This document shows positions 22,601-33,388 of a DNA stretch of 64,000 nt, piece after piece; the first letter of the stretch is position 1, and each line of letters opens with the position of its first letter. The notes under the pieces are model-generated. The model was not told where the DNA came from and did no database searches. It saw only the letters and a program-made list of their open reading frames with translations. Position numbers and translations under genes: made by a program. The stretch covers positions 41,035,417-41,099,416 of the forward strand of contig CM037781.1 of assembly GCA_021229015.1 (NCBI GenBank), written 5' to 3'. The stretch is from Solen grandis (taxonomy: Eukaryota; Mollusca; Bivalvia; Adapedonta; Solenidae).

Positions 22601-25600
22601 TCACAAACTCTTATGTGGTTAATGATTCTATTTCCAAGTCTTACATACCTGTCGAGGGAATGAGGCTGACTGAGGTCGTGCGGTGTTGGTACGATCCCTC
22701 AAGGCAGAGCGGGGTGGGGACCCACATACAGCATGCTGCACGACATCTGGTGGGGAGCCCTGCATCTCAACCTGCTTGGAGTCCTGTACAACAGTGATGT
22801 TTCATTATATTATATTATCAGTTTTCATTGTCTAGATTCAAACTCTACAGGACTCATTTTACTGATGATATTGTTGAATACCAATGGCTTAAATAAATAT
22901 TTTAATCCTACTATATCTATATCATCTCAGTCTCTATACAGTGAAAGTGTACCAGGAAAAGCTCAAGCAAAACTCAGACAGGATTTCAATCACTGACAAT
23001 CCCTTTTTCAGATAATGAGCTGTTCAAAGTTATGACAATTTAAAAATGGATTTTATAGAATAATAAAACTCCTGTCTTCATACATTAAGTTCTGATGGAG
23101 GGTTATCCCTTGTCCTTGTTCCCAAGCTGTACTGGTCATCTACAGGACGTCCAAAGGACCGCCGTAACCGCTGAAGCTCCTCCTCTGCAGCCAGCCTCCT
23201 GTCCTCACCACGCAACATTATAGAACTGCCACTGCCATTACCAGCTGCAATCACAAACACACAATACTGCAGTGCCATATCAAACCTTTACTACTCAGAT
23301 TTTAAGATTTCACATCATGGTTCTTTATCAAATTATAGAAACATCTTTTATAAAAATACATTCTCTTAACAAGATTTTTGCTATTAAAGTACTATAGTAA
23401 TTCAATTTCTCATCTTCAAATTAGTGAGGAGCTGCAAACAGTATAAAAATCGATGACAGCAAGTGACTTACAGACTGATCTATTATTATACTGTTCAAGT
23501 ACTTAATTATTCTCAGTTTTTATTTGGCAAAGCCTACTTTGGGTTGATAAAACATAATATGTCACCTAAATGGCAGTAACTATATGTTAATTTGTGAGAC
23601 CAGAATTTCAAAGCTTCTGCAATATCTATGTTTTAATATGAAAGTCAATGGTTCTTTGAGAGAAAGCCTTAAACATCCAAGGAATGTACATTAGCATAAG
23701 CCTTAAGGTATTTCATTATACCAACTGGTCTTAGATCTATGTAATTTTTGGTAACAGTAAACTTTATTTACCTTGAAGCCTTCTCGTCCGTGCCTCCCCG
23801 GTGTAGCATGTTCGCACAGTGGTAGTGGTGAAATCGTCCACATTAGTTTCTCGTACAACATTCCGTGGAGCAACGTACGTACCATACTGCAGAATGGAAT
23901 CCTCTACATTCAGATCCGACTCAACAAATGGCAGTGATGTATCGAATGATGTGTCCGTGCCAGTACCTGGTTCGTATCCTGATTCATCAGCATCACTTAC
24001 GTAGAGGTCAAGTATCTGCTGACAAAGGTCACTCTCGCTCAGGCCATGATTTTTGTGAAGGACCCGCTTGGCTGGAGAATATACCTGTCCAATGTGTCGA
24101 TTCAACCACTTTCTGGATCGGTCAGCAATCTTGGCTTTCCTCTCATCTGCACGGGCTTTTGACATTGAAAGATCAAGAGGAGGTGTAGACGAGGGGGCAT
24201 CACTGAGAAAACTTTGGTTCATGCTCCGGTTCAGACTCCCAGTATGGGCACTGTTCATGTTCGGATAATGTACTGGCACTTTCCTGTGGTTTGGATCTCC
24301 GGAAAAGGACATATTCATGGACTGGTTTAAAAAGTCTGACTCAGATAAGGAACTATTAAAACTTCTTCGATTGACCCTACCACGAGCTTGCAGCAGTGGT
24401 GAACTACAACCATCAATATCTGAAAAATTCAGCCGATTTCTTTCCAAGGAATGATTCACATTGAAACTCCGGTTCAGTCTCGCTCTTTCAAAATGTGACA
24501 TGTTAGAACTTCTGTTCATGTCAGCTTGCACAGATTGTGACATACTTCCTTTTGTTCTTTTACTCTTGTCAATTGTAGATGATGAACTCATAAAACTAGA
24601 ATTTAAACCACCCTGGTGAGACATAGAAAATTTGGCAGTATCATCTTTCACAGGTAAACTTGTGAACAACATATCAAAACTTTTGTTCATATTATGTACA
24701 GGTTTTCCTGCAATTAAACTATTGGATAAAAATGCAGTACTTTCATTCCTTCTTTCAGGCAAGGGCAAATTAGTTTTGGATCTAGCACAATTGACATCTT
24801 CGTCTTTCATTGCGTAAGTTTTAGATTTACCTTCAACTGGACTCATCTTCTTTTTAATTTCTTCAAAGCTGATGTTGGTGAAGCTGGAATGTTCACTAAG
24901 ATTTAAGGGGGTGGGAGTGGTATCCAGTGAATCATTTCCGCTTGCCAGCGGGGACGACAGAGGAGTATCACAACACGCTGAGTACTTGAACATGTCTCCT
25001 TTATTACTCTCAGCCTTACCACTGGTGTAAAATGAGTCATCACAGTCTTCCACGTACATCACGTCACCATTATCGAAATCAAGCTCTTTAAAACTTACAG
25101 AAAATGGGGACTGGTCCAAGGCAAAACACAAATCCTCGTTACGTTCTGTTGCATTTTTTTTCTCAGGAGTGACCTTCTCACTGGAAGAGGATGAGGAGTA
25201 AGAGACCTTCCCATCAGCCTCACCTACCTTCAGTTCCAGTACTTTCTCACACAGAGAGGATGACAAGTCAACCCCGGGACTGCCGTCCCCAGGCTCCCTG
25301 TCAGAGTCAGACATACTGTCGGAGGACAGTGTCCTTGTCTTGTTCAGTCCACCAGACCTTGCCTGGCAACACTCGGTGCAGTCCAGGTCCGAACACTCCC
25401 CATCTGTACAATCACAGTCCTCACTGCAACTGCAGTCCTCAAAATCATCCTCACTCTCCCCAATACTGTCCTCATTTCTTTCTGTATGGTCACTCCCCTC
25501 TGAGGACCGATTCAATATCTTAGAATTCAAACCAGACTCCCTTACTTTGGCACTCTCCATATCTTCTTTTAATTGTTCTGTTGTTTCTATGCCATCTGTG

Positions 25601-27340
25601 CAAATTTCTATCACACATTTATTTTTTGATGCAGATGCTTCAAGTGTTCGTGGAGACGGGGTCTTGCGTTTATCACAGCAATCTTTGGATGTGTTTTTGT
25701 TTTTACAATCACAGATACACGCTATACTTTCTGCAGAGCTTGCTTCACCTGCACTGAGAGCATTGGTCATTTCGCAGATGCTTGCAGTAAGGTCATGAAT
25801 AGATTCACTTAAACTGACAGAAGCACCTGCTTGCCTCAGACTGCTTGCATTGCTACTGTCATTTGGTAGCATATCTTTTATCACAGAAGAAACTTTCTTG
25901 GAGGACTTTGTCTGATATTTATCAAGTGAATTTATGTGAGACAATGCCTCTTTTCTACTTGGAGAGTGTCTTTTCTTCCTTTTTCTTTGTTTTTTAAAGG
26001 AGTTTTCAAAAAAGCTCTCATTCTTTGACATCACAGAAATATCTGACATGTCTCTGATATGTACACTTCCATTCAAACCTTCAGTCTTTTTCTTTTTCCT
26101 AGCAGCACTAATCTTTTTCAATCTTGATGATACAAACTTTCTAGTTTCATTACCAGATTTTGAGTTTTGAGCAAAGCTTTCTTCTCTTGGTTCACTTTCC
26201 TTTCTTTTATGTCTAAACTTGCCCAGTATTCCTTTTCCAACATCACTGACACTCCGTTTTATGGATTTACACTTTGCAAAAGCACTGTTCTCATTGACAT
26301 AAATATTAGCTGGACTAGGAGTGGTTGGCAAGACCCTGTGACCAGCCATAGATGTGGATAATACTGGAATTGGATTTATTATTTCATTAGCTGTGCTAAA
26401 CTGAATTAAACTTTGGCTTAACCTTTGAACATTGTCATTCTTTCTTCTAGCCTCCTCTGACTTCACTTCATCAGTTTTGTTTGAGTACAAGTCTATAAAG
26501 TAATTGTCAACTGTAACATTGTGTTTCCCTGTTTCAGCTACACTACTAGTACTATTATGATCAGCTGATTTTCTTTTCCTGTGCCAGAAGTACTGCCTGC
26601 AATAATTTCTTCACTTAGTTCAACATAATCTCCACTTCCAAGGGCACTCACTTCATTTCCACTCTTGTTAGTATTCTTAGACAATAAAACCACACTTTGT
26701 TTTGTGTGGACTCTGTCTTTTCCTTTATTTGTTCAGTTACGTCTCCATCTGCAGTAGCACCTCTTTCAGATTCAGATGACTTTGAATCCCCCTCTTCACT
26801 AGAACTTCTATCTACTTCTGGCAGCGGTTCTAAGAACGACTCATTGTGACAATGACGTCTCTCCTGCCTTAATCTTTCTGCCTCACGCCGGTTAAATCCC
26901 ACAATCTGTTCAGGACTCCCTCTTTCCGATAAAAGCAAACTACAATCAATACCACTGTCAGCACTAGAACTCATTTGACCATTCAACTGAAAGCGAATTC
27001 GTCTAGGAGAAGACACATTTTTAACAAGCTCACCATTTTCGCTTACTGATGACCCCAAGCTTGTTACAGATGACCTTTGCTTGTGGAAAAATTTACGCCT
27101 TGGAGACAGAGTGGACACAAGCCTACAGTCTGGCCTTTGTTCTGTATCCTGTGATGGTTTACTGCAGGCTTCTTGTGCAGCTTCATCCACCTCAGATGAA
27201 TCCTTGATAGTATCATCGTCATCTTCAGCAACCAGACTGTTCTCTTTAATAGCATTTAGTTTTTTCCCTTTACGGAAACCAGACAACAATCTTTTCGAAA
27301 ACTTTTTAATGTTCTTCTTGTCCTTGCTTGCCATTTTCAT
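16540..27340 (-). CDS. Gene A: large, mostly disordered protein of unknown family, seven coding exons
   Basis: Joining 27340-23772, 23244-23084, 22783-22649, 19981-19904, 18927-18816, 18211-18102 and 16650-16540 gives one frame: every junction has GT and AG, and the phases (1, 0, 0, 0, 1, 0) match. The product is about 1,425 residues. The start ATG at 27340 follows an acceptor at 27347 with an in-frame TAA directly before it, so an upstream 5' UTR exon is expected but not found. The protein is Ser/Asn/Lys-rich, with no enzyme domain or membrane segment. Visible pieces: a basic LLSGFRKGKK near residue 20 and a similar ILGKFRHKRK near 370; KEN near 255; an acidic Cys-rich patch near 635-660; PLNLS (about 811) and PLDLS (about 1054); NRS-rich repeats (about 917-1045). 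The C-terminus ends KNWPWS. A nuclear or cell-cycle role is only a guess from the motifs. The frame of the first exon is broken twice. Confidence 0.85.
16890..17690. mobile_element. Degraded Helentron-like repeats in gene A intron
   Basis: A head-like ACAAAAGCTGTCTTTAAGAC...GCTCGATTTTTCG at 16890, then decayed units with GATACC...GAAGTCTT...GAGATATAAGC...GTTTCAAA patterns related to those at 34-35 kb. It ends with GTGTCACCTCTGCTTACAGCAGGTGACAC-type hairpin sequence at 17655-17682. Confidence 0.55.
17691..18090. repeat. More of the same decayed repeat
   Basis: Further units (ATACCATTAAAAAGGTACCCTAAGC, then GTGTCACCTCTGCTACAG at 17860). Nothing coding. Confidence 0.4.
18102..18211 (-). CDS. 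Gene A coding exon 6
   Basis: Acceptor CCTGTGTATGTTTCAG, donor GTATGT. 110 bases, phase 1 in, 0 out. It encodes PPKEATRISWGQTLSEMDL and a TPRKTPVKT stretch with two proline-directed (TP) sites. Confidence 0.87.
18816..18927 (-). CDS. Gene A coding exon 5
   Basis: Acceptor TTGTCTGTATTGCAG, donor GTAAGT. 112 bases, phase 0 in, 1 out. It encodes MEKSFDTLTKLDTVHNGQ then a Lys/Leu-rich stretch ending VIKHYP; the most globular-looking part with exons 6-7. Confidence 0.87.
19180..19280. repeat. GTGTCACC-family repeat fragment
   Basis: TGTTCTCTGGAACACATGTG, then GACAGACGACAG-like bases and TGTCACCTCTGCTTACA; matches fragments at 17.6, 20.45-20.97 and 36.35-36.45 kb. Confidence 0.55.
19577..19832 (+). 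mobile_element. AACAAGAG-headed repeat carrying nuclear-receptor-like half sites
   Basis: Begins AACAAGAGGTATCAAATGAC and ends CTTCAAAGGGGGGCCTAATG. Near its start is AGGTCACTGTGACCT, then TGACCTTTGACC. No coding. Confidence 0.55.
19904..19981 (-). CDS. Gene A coding exon 4
   Basis: Acceptor ATATCATATGTTACAG, donor GTAAGT. 78 bases, phase 0-0, encoding SCLSKSSKQRSASEERQ and a short Asn-rich end. It is also a skippable cassette. Confidence 0.85.
20094..20290. mobile_element. TTAA-type MITE, second family (degraded)
   Basis: Starts TTAACCCTTACCATGATAAATT; the interior has CTGAACAGCAAACAGC and CATGATCAGACTGGACAAATG. The right end is decayed. Confidence 0.5.
20508..20985 (+). mobile_element. 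Helentron-like element with GCTCGTCTGTTTTT / AAAAACAGACGAGC ends
   Basis: Head AACAAGAG plus palindrome GCACCGCATGCGGGTGC, then GCTCGTCTGTTTTT; the tail at 20884-20901 is AAAAACAGACGAGCTAAAAA. A GTGTCACC-family fragment with GACAGACGACGG follows. The core has no tandem units or coding. Confidence 0.65.
20986..21380. other. Gene A intron, unassigned
   Basis: AT-rich intronic sequence without a repeat or exon that I can support. Confidence 0.4.
21382..21623. mobile_element. piggyBac-like TTAA MITE, copy 3
   Basis: Intact 242 bp copy with TTAA at both ends and the inner CTGCGAGTTACTCGCAG palindrome, inside a gene A intron. Confidence 0.82.
21624..22640. other. Gene A intron, unassigned
   Basis: No further exon or recognisable repeat was seen. 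Confidence 0.4.
22649..22783 (-). CDS. Gene A coding exon 3
   Basis: Acceptor ATCACTGTTGTACAG, donor GTATGTAAG. 135 bases, phase 0-0. It encodes a Pro/Ser-rich segment (DSKQVEMQGSPPDVV ... SASFPRQ). Being in phase at both ends, it could be skipped without frame loss. Confidence 0.87.
23084..23244 (-). CDS. Gene A coding exon 2
   Basis: Acceptor TGTGTTTGTGATTGCAG, donor GTATGA. 161 bases, phase 1 in, 0 out. It encodes a charged helix-like segment (EDRRLAAEEELQRLRRSFG). Confidence 0.85.
23245..23771 (-). other. Gene A intron 1 with MITE remnant
   Basis: 527 bp. 23400-23510 (GTGAGGAGCTGCAAACAGTATAAAA ... CAGACTGATCT) is a decayed relative of the TTAA MITEs. Confidence 0.5.
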
Positions 27341-27347
27341 TTAGTAT
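23772..27347 (-). CDS. Gene A exon with start codon (long exon, two frame breaks)
   Basis: The acceptor is TTTTTTCTTTCCAG before ATACTAA-ATG. The reading frame changes near 26700 (AGTCCACACAAAACAAAG) and again near 26570 (GGAAAAGAAAATCAG). Each change equals one missing base and lies at an A run. The middle frame reads SGDYVELSEEIIAGSTSG, which is clearly protein-like. The exon ends CTTCAAG before GTAAAT, phase 1. Repaired length is about 3,570 coding bases. Confidence 0.85.
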
Positions 27348-28280
27348 CTGGAAAGAAAAAAGGATCTGATTTTATACAATAAACCACATACCTATAGGAG
27401 AAGAACATTGCAACTAGCAACAAGGATCAGTCATTCAGTCTCCATTAAAGAAGTTTATAGAATCATTCTAGAGGGAAATTCATTGTTATATCACACTTTT
27501 TCAAACCATTATGCCAAGAGTCTAGCAGAATGTAACATCGACATTTGGAACAGAGGTGGTAAGAGAAAAAAATCTTCAGTTTTTTTAATTAATAATTGTG
27601 TATGTATGACCATTCTACTGAGGCTCTGAATTCAGTTTATCTGCAGCAGTAATCAAAGAACTCAGCTCCCTTACACTGGGGTTGCACTTAGGCAAAATTC
27701 TTGGGAGTCCTGACTTCCATGGAACAAAAACTGGAAGTTCCAAACAAAAAATTTAGGAAGTCCCAGATAAACCGGTACTGCTTTGCTTTAGAAATATTTA
27801 TTAATATCTTTGTATAGTACTACAAGTCATTAAATGTGTGAATGTTTTAATATTTGTTTTTCAATTTCTTTAATGTCTCTGTGTGTAATATTGATAATAT
27901 CATATTAATCTTTAGTGTCTTCAGTTTTATCATTCTGAGCAGTTCTGTTTTGCAAGCAGGCATTCATATTTGGTGATTCAGATTTGCTGATAAAAATCAC
28001 AAATGGCCAATTTTTTTCTCAGAAATGATATAGCTTTGGAAATACTTAATTTTATCATAAAGTATATGTTTCATCAATGACTGGTTAAGAAAATATTTTC
28101 TATGAGTTGTGTGCTATTTTACAAAACACGCACATGGACCCATAAGAGTCTGAGAGCACATTAAGCTGAATCCCTTATTTTCTGATAAGCTTCTGGACGC
28201 CTTTGGATGATTACACAACAGGCAGTCTGCATGTAGATTGCCTCTATTGAGTTGCCGCCATAAACTTAAATGTGAAACTC
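27348..28280. other. Upstream flank of gene A start exon
   Basis: An intron is expected here because an acceptor precedes the ATG exon. No 5' UTR exon or promoter could be recognised up to the assembly gap. Confidence 0.4.
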
Positions 28281-28281
28281 T

Positions 28282-28381
28282 NNNNNNNNNNNNNNNNNNN
28301 NNNNNNNNNNNNNNNNNNNNNNNNNNNNNNNNNNNNNNNNNNNNNNNNNNNNNNNNNNNNNNNNNNNNNNNNNNNNNNNNN
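28282..28381. other. Assembly gap (100 N)
   Basis: Exactly 100 N, the standard placeholder for a gap of unknown size. It lies 110 bases before a 47 bp tandem array, which may have caused it. Confidence 0.98.
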
Positions 28382-28489
28382 CAAAACCAGATAATCTCAG
28401 TACAAAATGAGGTCTCATCTGTCCTTATTCTCCTGTTTCTCCACCTTGGTACCCAGACATTTCATATAGGTGTACGACTTAATTGTACA

Positions 28490-28930
28490 TGTCATAATGG
28501 TGCACTTCATGTAAGTGTACTTCACTTAACTCTACATGTCATAATGGTGCACTTCATGTAAGTGTACTTCACTTAACTGTACATGTCATAATGGTGCACT
28601 TCATGTAAGTGTACTTCACTTAACTGTACATGTCATAATGGTGCACTTCATGTAAGTGTACTTCACTTAACTGTACATGTCATAATGGTGCACTTCATGT
28701 AAGTGTACTTCACTTAACTCTACATATCATAATGGTGCACTTCATGTAAGTGTACTTCACTTAACTGTACATGTCATAATGGTGCACTTCATGTAAGTGT
28801 ACTTCACTTAACTGTACATGTCATAATAGTACACTTTATATGGTGTACATGTCATAATGGTACATTCTATATGGGCATACTTCACTTAATTGTACATATC
28901 ATAATGGTACACTTCATATAAGTGTATGTC
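28490..28930. repeat. 47 bp tandem array, GTCATAATGGTGCACTTCAT units
   Basis: CATAATGG recurs at 28493, 28540, 28587, 28634, 28681, 28728, 28775 and 28822 (period 47), then decays to about 28930. Each unit contains CACTTCATGTAAGTG and GTACTTCACTTAACTGTACA. Confidence 0.9.
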
Positions 28931-29567
28931 ATATAGGCAGTCCTATCAAACAGGTATTCATGTCAAACCGTCCCACAAACACTTGGAAGCACTAAGCCTC
29001 CCAATCCATGCCTTGGCCACAACACAGTACACATGTACTTAACATGGACAACCTGACAAGATCCTTGACAACAAAACCTGATTATGTTAAATATAGCATC
29101 AGTCAATACATTGAAAAATCTGAGGGGAAAAATGATCAATATACAGCTTAAGTAATCAACACCGACATATGTATATATATATTATATATTAAGTTATATC
29201 AATTCAAATAATTTCAACTCTTTGGTAATTAATTGTGAGCAAAAAAAAATTAATTCATAAATGATGAATTTCCCAACATTCATAATACCATGATGGGTAT
29301 GACCAATCTGCCCCGCCTCACTGTTCATCCCCCGCCCCTCAGGCTCTGTCCACACCTTGACACACCTGTACCCTGCTCCCATCACACCCCCTGTCCCCCC
29401 AGTAGGTGAAGGTCACCCTTGTCAGCCCCTCCCCCACCTTCGGTCCCTATCCTCCAACTGGTACATACAATAGTCCCTTTCTTCCACACTTGCATGTCTA
29501 ACTTGTTGCAAGACCACTCCAACTGCCAGTCCTATCCATTTTAAAAAAGGAAGACAATCTGTTCTCC

Positions 29568-29784
29568 TTAACCCTTTCCCTCATTCGGACACCCTCAATA
29601 GGTACCACAAAAAGCCTGATCTGCAGAAAACCACAGTTACACCTTACCAAATTTAATTATAAAGTCCTCATTTCCAGACCACTGAGGAGCAGCGAACAGC
29701 ATAAAACCTGATCAGCCTGCGAGTTACTCACAGGCTGTTCTGGTTTTATGTTGTTCACATAGCCTCTATGAGGGAAAGGGTTAA
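29568..29784. mobile_element. piggyBac-like TTAA MITE, copy 4 (internally deleted)
   Basis: TTAA at both ends; shortened near both ends relative to other copies (217 bp). The inner palindrome is mutated (GAGTTACTCACAGGC). Confidence 0.78.
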
Positions 29785-29984
29785 CACTTTGTCAATGCTG
29801 TGGGCACTTGTGACTGCCATTGCGACCAGTGTAGACCAAGATCAGCCAGCACATCCATGCAGTCTGGTCATAGATTGCACTGATTGCTTTATATCAGACA
29901 ATAAATTTTCAACACGCATCTCCATTAAAAACTGATGCTACTGTCCAAAAGTCCAATTAAGAAATCTAGCATGTCAAGGGTTAA
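29781..29984. mobile_element. TTAA MITE, CATGTCAAGGG family, abutting copy 4
   Basis: Starts at the TTAA that ends the previous MITE and ends CATGTCAAGGGTTAA. The interior has CAGCACATCCATGCAGTCTGG. Related to the degraded copy at 20.1 kb. Confidence 0.6.
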
Positions 29985-32580
29985 CATTAGACTCACATAG
30001 TATAAAACCTGACCACCCTACATTACATTACTAGTTGATCTAGGATTATAATGACATTTTAATAGTAAACAAAGAGACTGCATCTTTGGCTTTCACTTAC
30101 AATTCCTGGCGGTAGGACTATGCAAGAAATAAAAGTATATATGTACATTTTTTCCCAGTCACGATGTGTTTTAAAACAACAAATGTGTATCACGCATGTT
30201 ACAAAAATGCTCCAAACGAAGGATTGCAAACCAGAATTGAAAATGATAATGAATGTGAATATAAAACCAGATGATTTGTGATATAATGCATCGCAGCTAA
30301 ACAGCCTCTAAACCTGCCAAGCTGCATCAGTTAAGTGTGCTTCAATAACAATTTACTGGGTGAAATTTAAATGCCTGTAGAAATATCATGCTGCACGTGT
30401 TAGTGGGACTACAATAATGTGATTAAAGCGGGTTTGGAGTCTGGAAAAAAACATAGCTTTAAGGGAAAAAAACATTTTAAGTTCATTGTAAAAAAACTTT
30501 TTGAGTTCATTGTTTCTCAGTAAAAATGTTACTCAGTACTAATTGTTATCGTAAAAAAGAAAAAAAAATATTGACATGACTAAGTTTTTATCAAATTAAA
30601 TGCACCAGTAAGTTGGACTTGCAAGTATTCAAAACCCAATCCAAAATGACTAAACAAAAAAAAAAGGTGTGAATATTTTGATTAACTCCAATAGTAATGT
30701 AGATATCACGGGCAAAGTGTGATAGCCATAGAAAATCACAATGTGATATTATTGTACTACCATGATTACAATGTGATTTTATCAGGATAGAGTACTGAAG
30801 AATACGTGATCGTGATAATGTGATAGCCTTATAAACTGACTGACATTATCATGATAAACCAGGACTGTTGTATGAGATCCTTAAGGTAATCCATCCATCA
30901 ATAAATTATAATATCCTGGTCCTGTAAATGCTTAAAAAGACTTCTGTACAGATGCAAGCATTCACTGACTTGGAGTTATAGGCACTTTTGCTCAAAGTCT
31001 ATAAAGGCTTGCATTTATTATAAAATTCTGACAATCACTTGACAGACCATGATCATTACTGAATGATGGATGGATTAACTTAAGAAATGACTCAGTGATG
31101 TAAAAGAAAAGTAATGAAAATATACTCAGGGATAACAATGCATGGCATACAAACATGCTCTCATGGAAACAATTAAACAGTCTTAATAAAATGACCAGTC
31201 TTTCTATATGGCAATAGTGTTACACCAGATGTACATTCAAACAGCCTCAGGAAATGAGTGAAATATAATAGTCATATCACAAGTACAATAATACAGTCAG
31301 GATTATACCAAAAGTACAAGTACAACGGTTTCAGAAAATGAATGAGTTATCACTGTAATACCATTAGTACAATATCCCAGATGGAAATAATGAAATAATA
31401 TTGCCACAAGTGTTTAATTATTGTAATATCACACATGTGCAATTTTCAGTTTCAGTGAAAACAAGAGATATTATTGTAATATCACAATTACAATAGTCTA
31501 GGTTCTATTCTAGGAAGATGAAAATACAGAATTTGATGTTATTGTGCTGTTGTTTATACATCTTGTTCGTGTAAAACTGGATACTGCTGTCACAGGTACA
31601 AACTTTTTCCATAAACCAAGAGCTATGAGAATCAAAACTCCACAAAAATGAATGCTGTGTAAATGGAAGGTATGGCAAGATCTAAAATATAAGGATATAA
31701 GGAGTAATCCGGTACTGACTACTTGTAGAATGTGTCCTAGAGGACTGGTTAGCAAGGGAAGCTAGGATTGAAAATTCTTGTCTATAATTCTGTTTCACAT
31801 TCATGGATTCAAGTGGAAGCTATAGCTAGTACTGAGGGTAATGAATGCCCTCGCTGCACCACCCGGACACAAACAATGAGAAAAGATACAATGGGATTTG
31901 GCAAAAAGTGTGATTTCTATAAAGCCTTAATTTTGCTTTGTAAAGCAGTGGGTATAACATTTTATTAAACCATATCTGTTCTTATGATTGCTCAAAAATG
32001 AAGTTACAAAGATGAAACAGGCCGTTGTAATTTTTTGTCATTATTTAAAATAAAGTACTGTAGAGAAAGGTAGAAAAAAAGAAAGATCACAGTACGAATC
32101 ATATCAAACAGATCAAGCTAGTTCTGTGACATGTAGATTTCTAAAAGTCATTGTTGTATTTAAACTGTAATAATGTATTGTTCTAAGGTTGTTATATTGC
32201 TATGTACAGACTGCATTTCATCAGGGGACATAGTTATATTGTATGGCTTTAATTTGAAAAAAAGAAGGAAAGCTGGACATGAACTCATGAGCAAAGAGCC
32301 AAAAATAAATATCTAAAATACATAAACTGTACATTCTGTGACATAAAAAGTAAAGTAAAAACACTCATTTTGTACAAAAAATAAAAGAGACAAATGGAAT
32401 TATGAATCTTAGAAGAACACAAGAAAAGAACAAAGATTATGTTGCAGCAAAAACAAAATGTAATAAATAACTACACATGTAAATTGTAAACAGATCACAA
32501 ATGATAAAAAAAATCTTGGCAGGAATGAAGCAAAATGACTGAATCGCTATGACTACATTGACGCGCCTCTCTGTACACCA
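29985..32580. other. Intergenic/intronic stretch, few features
   Basis: AT-rich. 31255-31500 contains loosely repeated AATATCACAxxTACAAT motifs suggesting an old, decayed tandem repeat. No gene is supported. Confidence 0.4.
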
Positions 32581-32814
32581 CCCTGCGCTTTACTGACTAC
32601 AATGTCTCACTTACCTCGAAAAGTGGCACAGCCCTTATGTCGAGTTTTCTTTTACTTTGATTTTATAGAAATCATACAGAATTTTTTTTCTATCAAAATA
32701 TATTGTACAAATAAACAAAGCCAATTTAACACATTAAATCCACAAACTGAGGCAAACTTTCCCCGCCCATATTCTCAAAAGGGCAGCAGGTGAAATGGAT
32801 GGGAGTGGGATGCA

Positions 32815-33115
32815 ACCTGACCTTTAACCTCTGTTCACAGGCCCTCTGTCCCTAAATCTATTTTGATTTCTGTTCATAGACTCACTATCTTTCACACAGC
32901 TTCAACGCTGTTCAGAGGTGTCATCCAGTTTAAACAGGCCTCATGTCTCACACTTAGCTTCAATCTGTACTTAGATGACCCTCCCCTGTCCCTTGCACAA
33001 CTTCAACCTCTGTTTAAAGGTCCCCTGTCCCTCACTCAATTTCATCTCTGTTAAGAGGCCCTTTTTTTTCTTATCCAATTTTGACCTTTGTTCAGAGACC
33101 ACTGTGGTCCTACCT
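32815..33115. repeat. Very diverged ~50 bp tandem repeat
   Basis: About six units built on CTTCAACCTCTGTTCAGAGG followed by CCCTGTCCCTCACxCA. Divergence is high. Confidence 0.65.
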
Positions 33116-33388
33116 CAAGAGTCCATGACAGTGACAGGGCCTCGCTTCTATACATCAGTCCTCACACAAGAGGTAGATGTCTGCAGTTCCTCCTCAAGCC
33201 AAGTATAGAGAACAAGTTGTAAAACCGACCTATTGTGCCTAATCAAGATCTTCTCCTATTCAAACCCTCAAATTTTGCTGGAAACAGAAAAAAAAAACTT
33301 CCAGGTCATGGAAACATTTCCCCTGTGTGTACACCATAAAATCTCTGCACATGGTTTTCATGGCGGATCCAGCATCAGGTTGACACTA

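Noticed and set aside
23819..26361. Plus-strand frames of 60-152 residues inside gene A
   Set aside because: Antisense shadows of the long gene A exon.
26650..26700. A mini-intron (GTGTGG...AACAAG) joining the first two frames of gene A
   Set aside because: It would be under 40 bases with no branch site or pyrimidine tract; a one-base deletion explains the shift and is mirrored by a second one.
28490..28930. CRISPR-like array
   Set aside because: Units are continuous 47 bp tandem repeats without unique spacers, in an animal genome.
29290..29480. GC-rich segment as an exon or CpG promoter
   Set aside because: C-rich and low in CpG, with no clear frame or splice pair.
32607..32640. Minus-strand short exon ending at a perfect GTAAGTGAG donor (LDIRAVPLFE)
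   Set aside because: The donor is strong but there is no plausible acceptor upstream; it could be a cryptic donor.
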